Positions 36,058 to 44,826 of a stretch of 64,000 nt of DNA are shown in pieces. This stretch comes from Pedobacter sp. MC2016-15 (GTDB lineage Bacteria > Bacteroidota > Bacteroidia > Sphingobacteriales > Sphingobacteriaceae): assembly GCF_026239695.1 (NCBI RefSeq), contig NZ_JAPIVS010000008.1, positions 62,001 through 126,000 on the forward strand, read 5' to 3'. Under the pieces are notes generated by a model. It was not told the origin of the DNA, ran no database searches, and worked only from the letters and a program-made list of their open reading frames with translations. Position 1 is the first letter of the stretch. Every line of letters begins with the position of its first letter. The translations under genes were made by a program, and so were the position numbers.

Positions 36058-37497
36058 ATGCAGAATACTTGTACTACAGTGTGGAATAACTCACTCCAAA
36101 CTATCAAAGCGAACATTCCGAATCAGAGTTACAGAACCTGGTTTGAACCGATCTCTGCTTTGAAGCTGGAAGGAAATGTTTTGACTGTACAAGTGCCAAG
36201 CTTATTTTTTTATGAGTGGCTGGAAGAACACTATGTTGGTCTTTTGCGCAAAACTGTAAAACAGCAGTTAGGAGAAGACGGACGTTTGGAATATAACATT
36301 GTAGTTGATAACAAATCATCCAACAGTGGTTCTCCCTATACTGCCAAGATGCCATCGGCAGGTAACACTGCATCACCAAATCCTCAATCTCCGGCGGTAC
36401 CAACTGCTGCAGCGGCGGGCAAAGACATCAGAAATCCTTTTGTCATTCCCGGTGCAAAAAGAATGAACGTTGACCCTCAGCTGAATTTCAATTACACTCT
36501 GGAAAACTATGTAGAGGGAGATTGCAACCGTCTGGCACGTTCTGCAGGATTTGCTGTGGCAGCCAAACCGGGAGCAACATCATTCAATCCGCTGATGATC
36601 TATGGAGCTGTAGGATTGGGTAAAACCCATTTGGCACAAGCTATTGGCAACGAAATTAAGCGTACTCATCCTGAAAAGCTTGTGATTTTTGTATCATGCG
36701 AGAAATTCTGCCAGCAGTTTGTAGAGTCATTGAAAAACAATACCATCAATGATTTTGTAAACTTCTATCAGGCAATGGATGTAATTATCATGGATGATGT
36801 CCACAATTTCGCTGGAAAAGAAAAAACGCAGGATATCTTTTTCCATATATTCAACCATCTGCACCAGTCGGGCAAACAGATCATCATCACTTCAGATAAG
36901 GCACCAAAAGACCTTTCAGGTTTAGAAGAAAGATTACTAAGCCGTTTTAAATGGGGCTTGTCTGCGGATCTTCAGATCCCTGATCTGGAAACCCGTATTG
37001 CAATCCTGAAAAAGAAAATGTTTGCTGATGGTATTGATCTGGCATCAGATGTAGTGGAGTACGTAGCACATAATATTGACAATAATGTACGTGAGCTGGA
37101 AGGGGCAATGGTATCCCTGCTTGCCCAGTCGACACTAAATAAAAAAGATATTGATCTGCCCCTGGCAAAGTCGATGTTAAAAAACTTCATTAAAAATACC
37201 TCCAAAGAAGTTTCCATGGATTTCATCCAGAAGCTTGTGTGCGAGTACTTTGAAGTGCCGGTAAATCTGGTGAACTCACCAACGCGTAAACGTGAAGTGG
37301 TACAGGCGAGACAAATCTCGATGTACCTCTCCAAAAGTATGACCAAGTCATCGCTGAAAAGCATTGGGGCATATCACGGTGGACGTGATCACTCTACAGT
37401 GATTTATGCCTGCCAGACAGTAGATGACCTGATGGGTACTGATAAAAAATTCAAAGGGTACGTAAATGATATCCAGAAGAAACTACAAATGAACTAA
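36058..37497 (+). CDS. dnaA: chromosomal replication initiator protein DnaA
   Basis: DnaA binds 9-mer boxes at oriC and melts the DNA with ATP. The 479-residue protein has domain I (TTVWNNSLQTIKANIPNQSY), a variable linker to about residue 130, the AAA+ core with Walker A GAVGLGKTHL (183-192), Walker B VIIMDDVHNF and arginine segment LSRFKWGLSADLQ, and the domain IV box-binding signature GGRDHSTVIYACQTV. The neighbours are purL on one side and a hypothetical on the other; no dnaN follows, as is common in Bacteroidota. Confidence 0.98.
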   Translation: MQNTCTTVWNNSLQTIKANIPNQSYRTWFEPISALKLEGNVLTVQVPSLFFYEWLEEHYVGLLRKTVKQQLGEDGRLEYNIVVDNKSSNSGSPYTAKMPSAGNTASPNPQSPAVPTAAAAGKDIRNPFVIPGAKRMNVDPQLNFNYTLENYVEGDCNRLARSAGFAVAAKPGATSFNPLMIYGAVGLGKTHLAQAIGNEIKRTHPEKLVIFVSCEKFCQQFVESLKNNTINDFVNFYQAMDVIIMDDVHNFAGKEKTQDIFFHIFNHLHQSGKQIIITSDKAPKDLSGLEERLLSRFKWGLSADLQIPDLETRIAILKKKMFADGIDLASDVVEYVAHNIDNNVRELEGAMVSLLAQSTLNKKDIDLPLAKSMLKNFIKNTSKEVSMDFIQKLVCEYFEVPVNLVNSPTRKREVVQARQISMYLSKSMTKSSLKSIGAYHGGRDHSTVIYACQTVDDLMGTDKKFKGYVNDIQKKLQMN

Positions 37498-37501
37498 TCA
37501 T

Positions 37502-37780
37502 TTAATAGGTCAGGTTCAGATAATTTACATGAACATTTTCAATCATATACAGGTAGAAGACACTAAGTATATGATTGACTTCATTTTCAATTTCTGTTTT
37601 AAGATCATGGTTATAAAGATCGATCTGTAAAATGGGAACATTATCTTTGAATTTCATATACAGTCTGTAGGGCATAATCCTGCCTTTCAGGGTTATCGTT
37701 TGTTCTGAGACAGACTCGATCAGCACAGGACAGATGAGCGCAATTTTGTTGGCCAGGGCATTTAAATCAATCGTATTCAT
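37502..37780 (-). CDS. hypothetical protein, 92 residues
   Basis: The ATG at 37780 gives a small alpha/beta protein (NTIDLNALANKIALICPVLI, ITLKGRIMPYRLYMKFKD, PILQIDLYNHDLKTEIENEV). It is convergent with dnaA with only four bases between stops. No family recognised. Confidence 0.6.
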   Translation of the reverse strand: MNTIDLNALANKIALICPVLIESVSEQTITLKGRIMPYRLYMKFKDNVPILQIDLYNHDLKTEIENEVNHILSVFYLYMIENVHVNYLNLTY

Positions 37781-37905
37781 GGCGGTAGATTTTAATAATG
37801 AATAATGTCTGTACCAATATCTTTTTATGGACAAATGTTTGATGACTCAAAAAGTTGAACAAATTGAACGATGTCTGTTTTAACTTATTATTTTAAAAAG
37901 AGACC

Positions 37906-39189
37906 ATGAAAGAACATGAGAATAAGTTTCTTTACGGAATTGATTTTGGCACTACTAACTCTGCACTGTCAATTTACGACGACGAAAAAAAAGAAATCAT
38001 CAGCACCATTACGGTTCCTTCCCTTATTTACTTTCAGTACGAACAAGGAGGCGCGGACTCCCTTGGTTATGTGATCGGTGAACACGCAGTAACCTCTTAT
38101 CTTAAAGAGGGAATGAGAGGTCGTTTTATCAAATCTATCAAACAGATCCTCTCCAGAAGCAGTTTTATCGAAACAAGTATCCATAATAAAAGATATACGG
38201 CTTCTGATCTCGTTACGCTCATTCTCAAAGACCTAAAGGCAAAAGCAGATGAGATTATTGGATATGATTGCAAAAAAGCTATCATTGGCAGGCCAGTATT
38301 TTTTGACGATGATAGCACGGCGAAAGATACCCTTGCGCAAACACGGCTGAGCAAGGCTGCTGAAAATGCAGGTTTCTCGGAAGTACGTTTCCAATTTGAA
38401 CCCATCGGTGCCGCTTTTGCCTATGAAAGAACGATCAGTAAAAAGGAAAAGGTGCTGGTAGCCGATCTTGGTGGAGGTACCACAGACTTTACCTATCTGA
38501 CATTGGATCCCGAAAAGGCGGGGAACAAAGACAGAAAAGGTGATATGATTGCCAGCGGTGGTATCTACATCGGCGGTGATAGCTTTGATTCGGCATTTAT
38601 GTGGGATAGGGGAACACCGCATTTCGGCAAAAATACCCTTTATGAAGCCACACCAGGCAAGGTGCTGACCGTCCCAATTTCTCTGTTTGCCAATATCTGT
38701 ACATGGGACCAGATGAACTTTTTTAATAGCCTCCGGATTAAAAGAGATATGGAAGACTATTATCATTATTCCAAAAAAGATAAGAAATTCAAAAACTTGC
38801 TCACACTTATTGATCATAACCTGGGTTATTCTGTTTTCCAGTCTATCGAAAAGACTAAAATTGAACTTTCCGAACAGGAAAAATCACAGTTTTCCTATTC
38901 CAATATGGAAATAGAGATTGATGAAGAGATTTCTATTGCACAATATGAAGCGATCATTGAAAAGGATATCAGGAAGATTAGTATTTATTTGGATGAATTT
39001 ATGGTGAAGAATCATATCAAAGCAGAAGATATTGACAGTCTGTTTCTCACCGGCGGAACCTCGTTGGTTGCTTCGGTACAAAATCTTTTCCGTACCAGGT
39101 TTCCCCATGTTCCTGTAAATTCCGGGGATAACTTCACAAGCGTTGCCAGGGGGCTTGCCTTAAGTGGCTATTTGTTCGCAAATGAGTAA
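37906..39189 (+). CDS. Hsp70-like ATPase (YegD type), nucleotide-binding domain only
   Basis: The 427-residue protein has the Hsp70/actin-fold signatures: phosphate 1 YGIDFGTTNSALSIY, phosphate 2 LVADLGGGTTDFTYLTL and adenosine site LFLTGGTSLVASVQ. It ends there, without the substrate-binding beta domain and lid of DnaK, which matches YegD-like proteins. No co-chaperone gene is nearby. Its client and function are unknown. Confidence 0.9.
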   Translation: MKEHENKFLYGIDFGTTNSALSIYDDEKKEIISTITVPSLIYFQYEQGGADSLGYVIGEHAVTSYLKEGMRGRFIKSIKQILSRSSFIETSIHNKRYTASDLVTLILKDLKAKADEIIGYDCKKAIIGRPVFFDDDSTAKDTLAQTRLSKAAENAGFSEVRFQFEPIGAAFAYERTISKKEKVLVADLGGGTTDFTYLTLDPEKAGNKDRKGDMIASGGIYIGGDSFDSAFMWDRGTPHFGKNTLYEATPGKVLTVPISLFANICTWDQMNFFNSLRIKRDMEDYYHYSKKDKKFKNLLTLIDHNLGYSVFQSIEKTKIELSEQEKSQFSYSNMEIEIDEEISIAQYEAIIEKDIRKISIYLDEFMVKNHIKAEDIDSLFLTGGTSLVASVQNLFRTRFPHVPVNSGDNFTSVARGLALSGYLFANE

Positions 39190-39230
39190 TTATGTTGTAT
39201 TTTTATCGCTGATCCTGATAAGATTTTTAT

Positions 39231-40268
39231 ATGAAGAAGTTTTTTCCAGTTGCCGTTATTTACGCGCTCAGCCTGCTTTCTGTTTCTTACGCCCAGTCTC
39301 CCTGGATTAAATTAAAGGAAGAGCTGGTTTTCAATAACCCACCATTTAAGCAATGCCATGCTTCTACGATGGTGGAGATCGCTCCGGGAAAGGTTTTGCT
39401 GTCTTGTTTTGGCGGATCGGCCGAAGGAAAGAAAGATGTAGATATCTGGCTGTCATCAATTGATGATCAGGGTATCAGCAGTCCTCAGGATGTGGCCAAT
39501 GGAATTGTTAGTGATACTTTAAGGTTCCCTGCCTGGAACCCTGTCCTCTTCAAAAGCAATACCGGAAAGCTCTTCCTTTTTTACAAGGTTGGTCCTAATC
39601 CAAGAGAATGGTGGGGCATGCTTAAAACGTCTGATAACGACGGACAAAGCTGGTCGCCCGCCAGTCGCCTTCCTGAGGGAATACTGGGGCCGATAAAGAA
39701 TAAACCTGTGCAACTGGCCGATGGCACTATCTTATCTCCATCCAGTGTTGAAGTAAACGAAAACCGCTGGACAGCCCATATGGAGAAGTCGGCCGACGAT
39801 GGAAAGACCTGGAAGCTTATTCCGGTAGATCCAGATTCAAAATTTGATGTGATACAGCCCAGCGTACTCTTTTACGGAAAAAATAAGTTGCAGATCCTGT
39901 GCAGGAGCAAACAGGGCAGCGTGGTGCAGGCCTGGTCCGCCGATGGTGGCAACACCTGGGGCAAGCTTAGCAAAACATCGCTCTTAAACCCTAATTCAGG
40001 AACTGATGCAGTGACACTCAAAGATGGTACACAGCTGATTGTTTACAATCCTGATGTACCTGGCAAAGATTGGTTTAACGGTAGAGGCAAGCTGAGGGTT
40101 GCCAGTTCTAAAGATGGTAAAACATGGAAAGATGTGGTTGTCCTTGAAAATGGTACTAAAGAAGAATTTAGTTATCCGGCCATCATCCAGACCAGGGACG
40201 GACTGGTGCATATTACTTATACGTACGACAGGAAGAATGTCAAACATATCGTGCTCAAAAAAGGGTAA
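39231..40268 (+). CDS. secreted BNR/Asp-box (sialidase-like) protein
   Basis: The 345-residue protein has a signal peptide (YALSLLSVSYAQ) and several Asp-box-like turns (SDNDGQSWSPA, SADDGKTWKLI, SADGGNTWGKL, SKDGKTWKDV) of a six-bladed beta-propeller. The start CHASTMVEIAPGKVLLSCFGG and the FGGSAEGKKDVDIWLS strand fit the BNR_2 family, which contains sialidases and other glycan-active enzymes. I cannot verify a sialidase Arg triad, so the substrate stays open. Confidence 0.82.
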   Translation: MKKFFPVAVIYALSLLSVSYAQSPWIKLKEELVFNNPPFKQCHASTMVEIAPGKVLLSCFGGSAEGKKDVDIWLSSIDDQGISSPQDVANGIVSDTLRFPAWNPVLFKSNTGKLFLFYKVGPNPREWWGMLKTSDNDGQSWSPASRLPEGILGPIKNKPVQLADGTILSPSSVEVNENRWTAHMEKSADDGKTWKLIPVDPDSKFDVIQPSVLFYGKNKLQILCRSKQGSVVQAWSADGGNTWGKLSKTSLLNPNSGTDAVTLKDGTQLIVYNPDVPGKDWFNGRGKLRVASSKDGKTWKDVVVLENGTKEEFSYPAIIQTRDGLVHITYTYDRKNVKHIVLKKG

Positions 40269-40271
40269 TGA

Positions 40272-40279
40272 TATCTTTG
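40272..40279 (+). promoter_or_regulatory. candidate -7 box (TATCTTTG)
   Basis: TATCTTTG matches TAnnTTTG and lies 28 bases before the GTG start of the dehydrogenase at 40308, within the short gap after the BNR gene. The -33 TTG is missing. Confidence 0.45.
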
Positions 40280-40307
40280 AATCCCTAAATTTTAAAGAAT
40301 TATAGTT

Positions 40308-41129
40308 GTGAGAGCACTCGATTTTAATAACAAGTGGGTTTTAGTAACCGGAGCATCTTCTGGTCTGGGATATGAAATGGCTCAGCAGCTTGCCCATCAG
40401 CATCATGCTAACCTGATTATCGCTGCCAGGCGTGCTGATAAACTGCATCAGCTCAAAGCTGATCTGGAACACGATGCCAATGTTCAGGTTAAAGTAATTG
40501 TGGCAGACCTTTCGGTTCCTGAAGATGTGGAACGTCTTATCTCCGGGTGTTTAAATGGTCAGGAGCTTTATGCTGCAGTACTGAATGCCGGAATTACACA
40601 TTTCGGTCCTCATGCTGAGCTATCCCAACATGCTTTTGAACTGCTTGTTCAAACCAATGTGATCAGTGTGGTTCGTCTTACCGGAGAACTGGTTAAACAC
40701 TTTGAGCAGACAAGATCGGAGGGGGGCATCATGATAGTTTCCAGTATGGCCGGTATATTTCCCGTGCCTTATCAGGCGGCATATTCGGGTACAAAATCAT
40801 TCTTAATCGGCTTTGCCAATGCCCTTGCACATGAGATCCAGAGCCGGGTGCTATCTCTTACCATCTTCGCTCCGGGAGGAATTGTGACCGAAATGACGGC
40901 AACTGAGCAGTTCAACGATTTACAAAGTTGGCTTATGCCGGTACGCCAGGCAGCAAAAGAGGGGATATATGCACTAAAAACCAGGAAATTCAACTACGTA
41001 CCCGGCGCCATAAACAGAGTAGGCAATGTATTCATGAAGCTTCTGCCAAAAAAAATGATCATCAGCATCCTGGCAAAAACCTACCAGCGATCACTTTCAA
41101 AAGTAAATAAGAAGGGGAAAATTCAGTAA
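40308..41129 (+). CDS. short-chain dehydrogenase/reductase
   Basis: The gene starts with GTG at 40308. The 273-residue protein has the cofactor motif VLVTGASSGLGYEMA, NAGITHFG, catalytic SSMAGI serine and YSGTKSF (YxxxK). An RR after ASS-type loop (AARRADKL) suggests NADP use. A basic, slightly hydrophobic C-terminus (MKLLPKKMIISILAKTYQR) may be membrane-associated. Substrate unknown. Confidence 0.9.
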   Translation: MRALDFNNKWVLVTGASSGLGYEMAQQLAHQHHANLIIAARRADKLHQLKADLEHDANVQVKVIVADLSVPEDVERLISGCLNGQELYAAVLNAGITHFGPHAELSQHAFELLVQTNVISVVRLTGELVKHFEQTRSEGGIMIVSSMAGIFPVPYQAAYSGTKSFLIGFANALAHEIQSRVLSLTIFAPGGIVTEMTATEQFNDLQSWLMPVRQAAKEGIYALKTRKFNYVPGAINRVGNVFMKLLPKKMIISILAKTYQRSLSKVNKKGKIQ

Positions 41130-41147
41130 TATCCCCATATTTGGGCG

Positions 41148-41178
41148 TTGTACCTCCTGTTCATAAACCTCACCTTTG
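41148..41178 (+). promoter_or_regulatory. promoter of the YceI gene (TTG-N20-CACCTTTG)
   Basis: TTG at 41148-41150 and CACCTTTG at 41171-41178 are 20 bp apart and the ATG is 18 bases further. The first base of the -7 box deviates from TAnnTTTG. Confidence 0.45.
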
Positions 41179-41196
41179 ATTCAAAGACAAAGATTT

Positions 41197-41760
41197 ATGG
41201 CTACGTGGAAACTCGATACTGATCACAGTTCAGTGATGTTCAGTACAAAAGATTTAATGCTCACAACGATTACAGGATACTTCACAGCATATCAGGCAGA
41301 AGTACATACAAAGGGCGATGATATTACAGCAGATCCATTGGTAGATTTCAGTGCTGAAATCAATTCTATACATACCAATCAGCCCCAGCGTGATCAACAC
41401 CTGCTTTCTGCAGATTTTTTTGATGCCGCAAACTTTCCTCAGATCAGTTTCAAGGCAAGGTCTATGGAACAAATCAATATCATAAAAAATCCCTTTCCTA
41501 TTGGTCCTTATCAAAAAAGTTATGACCTGGAGGGCGATCTGACAGTCAGAGGTATTACAAAACCGGTTAGTTTTAGAGTAGAACATCAGGGTAAGATAAG
41601 CGATCAGCACAACCGTACTGTTGCCGGATTTACCCTCAGTGGGAAAATCTCCAGAACGGAGTTTGGCATGACATGGGGAGAGAAGACCGCTGCTGGAAAG
41701 GCAATAATAGGTGATGAAGTACGCATTCATTGCAGTCTGCAGTTTATCCTGTATATTTGA
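41197..41760 (+). CDS. YceI-family protein
   Basis: From the ATG at 41197 the protein has 187 residues. It shows the family start TWKLDTDHSSVMFSTKDLML, then DPLVDFSAEINSIHTNQPQR, HLLSADFFDAANFPQISF, DLTVRGITKPVSF and a GFTLSGKISRTEFGM strand. YceI proteins form a lipocalin-like barrel that binds isoprenoid or similar lipids. There is no signal peptide, so this copy is cytoplasmic. Confidence 0.93.
   Translation: MATWKLDTDHSSVMFSTKDLMLTTITGYFTAYQAEVHTKGDDITADPLVDFSAEINSIHTNQPQRDQHLLSADFFDAANFPQISFKARSMEQINIIKNPFPIGPYQKSYDLEGDLTVRGITKPVSFRVEHQGKISDQHNRTVAGFTLSGKISRTEFGMTWGEKTAAGKAIIGDEVRIHCSLQFILYI
41730..41759 (+). promoter_or_regulatory. promoter TTG-N19-TATATTTG inside the end of the YceI gene
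   Basis: TTG at 41730-41732 and TATATTTG at 41752-41759 have the ideal 19 bp spacing of Bacteroidota vegetative promoters. The next ATG is at 41767, so the following gene can be transcribed separately with a very short leader. Confidence 0.55.
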
Positions 41761-41766
41761 CCCATT

Positions 41767-42084
41767 ATGGGTTACGCAAAAGAAAGAGGAAAGCTTGAGA
41801 ATATATTAACCAGGCTTGTAGGTGTCAATATTTACAATGAAAAAAGTCTGGGCATTCTTCATGATTGCCATGAGAAATATTCACATACGGTGAGAATATT
41901 GAAGAATAAGCAGCCTGAGATCTTTATTGAGCTATACAATAATGAATTGCAGGAAGTAAAAGAAGGGAAGAAAGCTGTCAGGGAAGATGACGCTATCGAA
42001 GACCGTCAGAATAACTTTCTTGCTTATAAAGATGCGATTATTCGTGCCACAGAAAAAACGATTCAAGCAACCCTTGAGGCTTAG
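41767..42084 (+). CDS. hypothetical helical protein, 105 residues
   Basis: The protein is charged and helical (GYAKERGKLENILTRLVGVN, HTVRILKNKQPEIFIELYNN, EKTIQATLEA). No domain recognised. It lies six bases after the YceI stop with its own promoter candidate, and a hairpin terminator follows. Confidence 0.65.
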   Translation: MGYAKERGKLENILTRLVGVNIYNEKSLGILHDCHEKYSHTVRILKNKQPEIFIELYNNELQEVKEGKKAVREDDAIEDRQNNFLAYKDAIIRATEKTIQATLEA

Positions 42085-42089
42085 TCAAT

Positions 42090-42114
42090 AACAGGAAATT
42101 CTGGGTTTCCTGTT
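42090..42114. terminator. bidirectional hairpin terminator
   Basis: AACAGGAAA (42090-42098) pairs with TTTCCTGTT (42106-42114) around TTCTGGG, followed by TTATATTTT. It ends the hypothetical gene on the plus strand and touches the stop of the glycosyltransferase on the minus strand. Confidence 0.7.
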
Positions 42115-43343
42115 TATATTTTCTTCACATTAAATTTCCTCTTAGGGCCGCAATAGTTCAGACAGGATTCTTCCAGTTTAAGTACTCCACGTTTTACGAG
42201 CGTAAAATCTGTTACCCAGCTGTTGATCAATGCTGTGCGTACCGCCGAGCCAATGCTGGTGGTGGCGGATGTAGTTAGTGACCCGGGATGTGACCTTCTG
42301 ATATACAGGAACTCGTCGATGTTTTGTATAGTATCCAGTTTGAAGTAGCAGTAATACAGGAATTTTGTGTCATTTGCAAAAATCCGATCCTCTGAGAGTT
42401 TCTGGCAGGCATAGAAAATTCCCCGTGCAACTGCCGATGAAGGATGTAACAAGGCATGTGCAGGTCCGTTCTTCAAAGCGCTGACCACATCTTTTGGATA
42501 ACGCACAGCCTGTACAGTTCTTTTAAAATAATCCATTTTGATTTCATGAGAGCCGCAAAGCGGGATACTATGATTATTCATGTAGGTGGAAAGTCGTTCA
42601 AACCTGTCTGCACATGAGATATCATCAGAATCCTGGAAAAACAGGATATCAGCATCTCCCTGATCTGCCAGCCAGTTTCGGATAATATATGGGCCCACTG
42701 GATTTGGACTAAAGGCATAATAGGAAATATAAGGATACTGATTTTTAATCGTCATTAGCTCTTTGAACATGGGCTGATCAGCACCCAAGTATACATTGAT
42801 ATTTTCTGTGTCAGCCAAAAACTTCAGTAAATCTTTGAGATATGCCAGGTTTCCCCGGTGCGGAATCACCACATCACAGTGGTTTGAGGATGAAACCTCA
42901 GTGATCCCTGTTGGCAACTGCCGTACCAGCACCCTGTTTATTGCTGTATTACCCAGAGTATCCAATAGTTCAAAGAGCAGATTGCCCTTACGAATTATAC
43001 CAGAGTTCTGTCTTCTGATCAGCTCACGGAAATGGACAAAGGTACAACTGAATGAATAGATATATTCATCCATGCTTACCTGATACTGTGGTGCCGCCTT
43101 TCTTTGAGTCAGCAGAATAAATGTATGTAGTTGTTGTTCATAAATAGCCTCCAGCGATTTCCTCAGTTCATCCATATCGGGCTGAAAAATATCAAGAGGC
43201 GGATCAAATTTCAGGCATATGATATAATCAAAATCCTGGTCGAGAAATTCAAAACTCAAAAACATCATTTCATAATGCATCACCAGTCCTTTCTTTTTCC
43301 AGGCTATAAAATGATAATGTGTATAATCATTGATAAGTCTCAT
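42114..43343 (-). CDS. glycosyltransferase with GT-A (family 2-like) domain
   Basis: The 409-residue protein has an unknown N-terminal part (1-150) and a GT-A domain (about 155-345): HCDVVIPHRGNLAYLKDLLK, NINVYLGADQP, then ADILFFQDSDDISCADRFER with the metal-binding DSDD at 238-241, and FANDTKFLYYCYF. It has no signal or membrane helix. It would transfer a nucleotide-activated sugar to an unknown acceptor. It is second in a minus-strand pair with an ATP-grasp gene. Divergent neighbours encode a Cys-rich peptide and its apparent maturation proteins, so a peptide acceptor as in glycocins is possible but unproven. Confidence 0.8.
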   Translation of the reverse strand: MRLINDYTHYHFIAWKKKGLVMHYEMMFLSFEFLDQDFDYIICLKFDPPLDIFQPDMDELRKSLEAIYEQQLHTFILLTQRKAAPQYQVSMDEYIYSFSCTFVHFRELIRRQNSGIIRKGNLLFELLDTLGNTAINRVLVRQLPTGITEVSSSNHCDVVIPHRGNLAYLKDLLKFLADTENINVYLGADQPMFKELMTIKNQYPYISYYAFSPNPVGPYIIRNWLADQGDADILFFQDSDDISCADRFERLSTYMNNHSIPLCGSHEIKMDYFKRTVQAVRYPKDVVSALKNGPAHALLHPSSAVARGIFYACQKLSEDRIFANDTKFLYYCYFKLDTIQNIDEFLYIRRSHPGSLTTSATTSIGSAVRTALINSWVTDFTLVKRGVLKLEESCLNYCGPKRKFNVKKI

Positions 43344-43379
43344 AGTTGCTTGGTTTAGGGGTTGATAAACGTCTATGAG

Positions 43380-44624
43380 TCAGAGCATCAGACAGGGCTC
43401 TTCTCTGATGAGCTCAGATGCTTTCTGAAGGCAAGCCTGCTTCCTCCCATTTTCCTCCAGCTTTAGCACATGAGCGTATTCGTCTGCTGGAAATAACATA
43501 TGTTCTGTCAGGTGTCTGATCTGATTTCCCCTGAACATCTTTTCCGCATCGGGCTGTAGTTCTTTTGGAGAAATGATATAATATAGGTGTGCAAATTGTG
43601 CAACCTGCATATAACTGATCAGTTTAATCATTAAAAAATCTGTTTTTTCACCCAGGTAGATATATAAAGCTGCTACAGTTCCTTTTCCCTGCTGAAGTGC
43701 CAGGATGTGATTTTCTTTGAATATAGAAAGGTAGTAGGAGAGCTCTTCCATATATGGAGCCTTTGTGACCAGATTATGGTCGACAGTGGTGATAGCCAGG
43801 TCATATTTATTTTTAAAGTATGCATTCAGCAATGCACAGAGGATGGGACCACAAAAGCTCTCCTCAAAGTATCCGCTGGTCTGAAAGCCTGCATGGTACT
43901 GTGGATGAAATCCGGTAAAATTGGCCTCTATGACATAGTATTTTCCTCTGTGAGTAAGGGCAATGTCCCATCCGATCAAAGTACCTTCTAAAAGCGATGC
44001 GGGCAATTTTTCCAGCATCAGCTCAACAAACTCTTGTGTGCCATCAAAATCCCCCTTTTCTGCCTGTCCGCTAATCATCAGCGTCATGCCATACAGCACA
44101 TCCTGACCAAAGCTATGTACCCTGAACTCCTTTTTCAGCTTTAGTTTTTTCTGTATGATCCATTTCTCATTGCCTGCTGATTGCTCTTCATGCTCATTCA
44201 GAATATGCTCAATTTCTGAGGTCCTGTCAAAGCTTTTAGTCCTGCCTGAGCCAAAACCGAGGGTTGCTTTGATAAAAAAACCTGAGCCTATGAGTTTCCT
44301 GATCCTAGGCACCCATTGGTCTTGTTTCAGCATTCGGCTCAGCCCCAGGGTTAGTGGCATGCAGCCCGGAACATAATGACTGAACAAGAGATATTGCACA
44401 AATTTATTTTCAGGCCGCCATTTGAAGATATGGTGTTCATCAATCTTTAATTGTCGCAACATTGCTCTCACAGTAAATGCGCCCAGCCATCCCGATAAGT
44501 TTGATAACAGCACCGGGTCGCTATTAAGTTTGAAGCTTTTTATCACTCTTCTCCTTGGCGCCCTCACAACCGCCTTGTCTATATCACGTAACAATTCTTT
44601 CAAATCATCATCTTTCTGCGTCAT
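43380..44624 (-). CDS. ATP-grasp-type protein
   Basis: The 414-residue protein contains ATP-grasp hallmarks: GFFIKATLGFGSGRTKS (K119, glycine-rich loop), WIIQKKLKLKKEFRVHSFG, GWDIALTHRGKYYVIEANFT with E233 and N235 as the likely metal ligands. N-terminal lines such as NKFVQYLLFSHYVPG recall sugar-transfer-associated ATP-grasp proteins. The family ligates a carboxylate to an amine or thiol with ATP. The C-terminal 150 residues are unknown. It is first in a unit with the glycosyltransferase, 36 bases apart, and is divergent from the peptide-maturation genes. Substrate not known. Confidence 0.72.
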   Translation of the reverse strand: MTQKDDDLKELLRDIDKAVVRAPRRRVIKSFKLNSDPVLLSNLSGWLGAFTVRAMLRQLKIDEHHIFKWRPENKFVQYLLFSHYVPGCMPLTLGLSRMLKQDQWVPRIRKLIGSGFFIKATLGFGSGRTKSFDRTSEIEHILNEHEEQSAGNEKWIIQKKLKLKKEFRVHSFGQDVLYGMTLMISGQAEKGDFDGTQEFVELMLEKLPASLLEGTLIGWDIALTHRGKYYVIEANFTGFHPQYHAGFQTSGYFEESFCGPILCALLNAYFKNKYDLAITTVDHNLVTKAPYMEELSYYLSIFKENHILALQQGKGTVAALYIYLGEKTDFLMIKLISYMQVAQFAHLYYIISPKELQPDAEKMFRGNQIRHLTEHMLFPADEYAHVLKLEENGRKQACLQKASELIREEPCLML

Positions 44625-44826
44625 TTTCCTATGGATTTATACTTGCCCGATCTTCAATTTACTTACAATAGCTGGCTGATCAGAACTCATAAGCAACAAA
44701 AGTCCGGAGCCTGTTTTTATTGGGTAATCTGTCACTTTAACCAGCTTCTATATTTTGTAAATTCAATAGAATTCCCTTTCCATAGCCCCCGTGAAAAGGG
44801 AGATGGCAATTCTAAAATCTTTAAAA
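44625..44826. promoter_or_regulatory. divergent control region of the two halves of the peptide locus
   Basis: This 200 bp gap separates the ATP-grasp/glycosyltransferase unit (-) from the C39-like/VKOR/thioredoxin unit (+). It must hold both promoters. Alternative upstream starts for the plus gene exist at 44791 (GTG) and 44803 (ATG). I see no clear operator and no precursor-like ORF. Confidence 0.4.
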
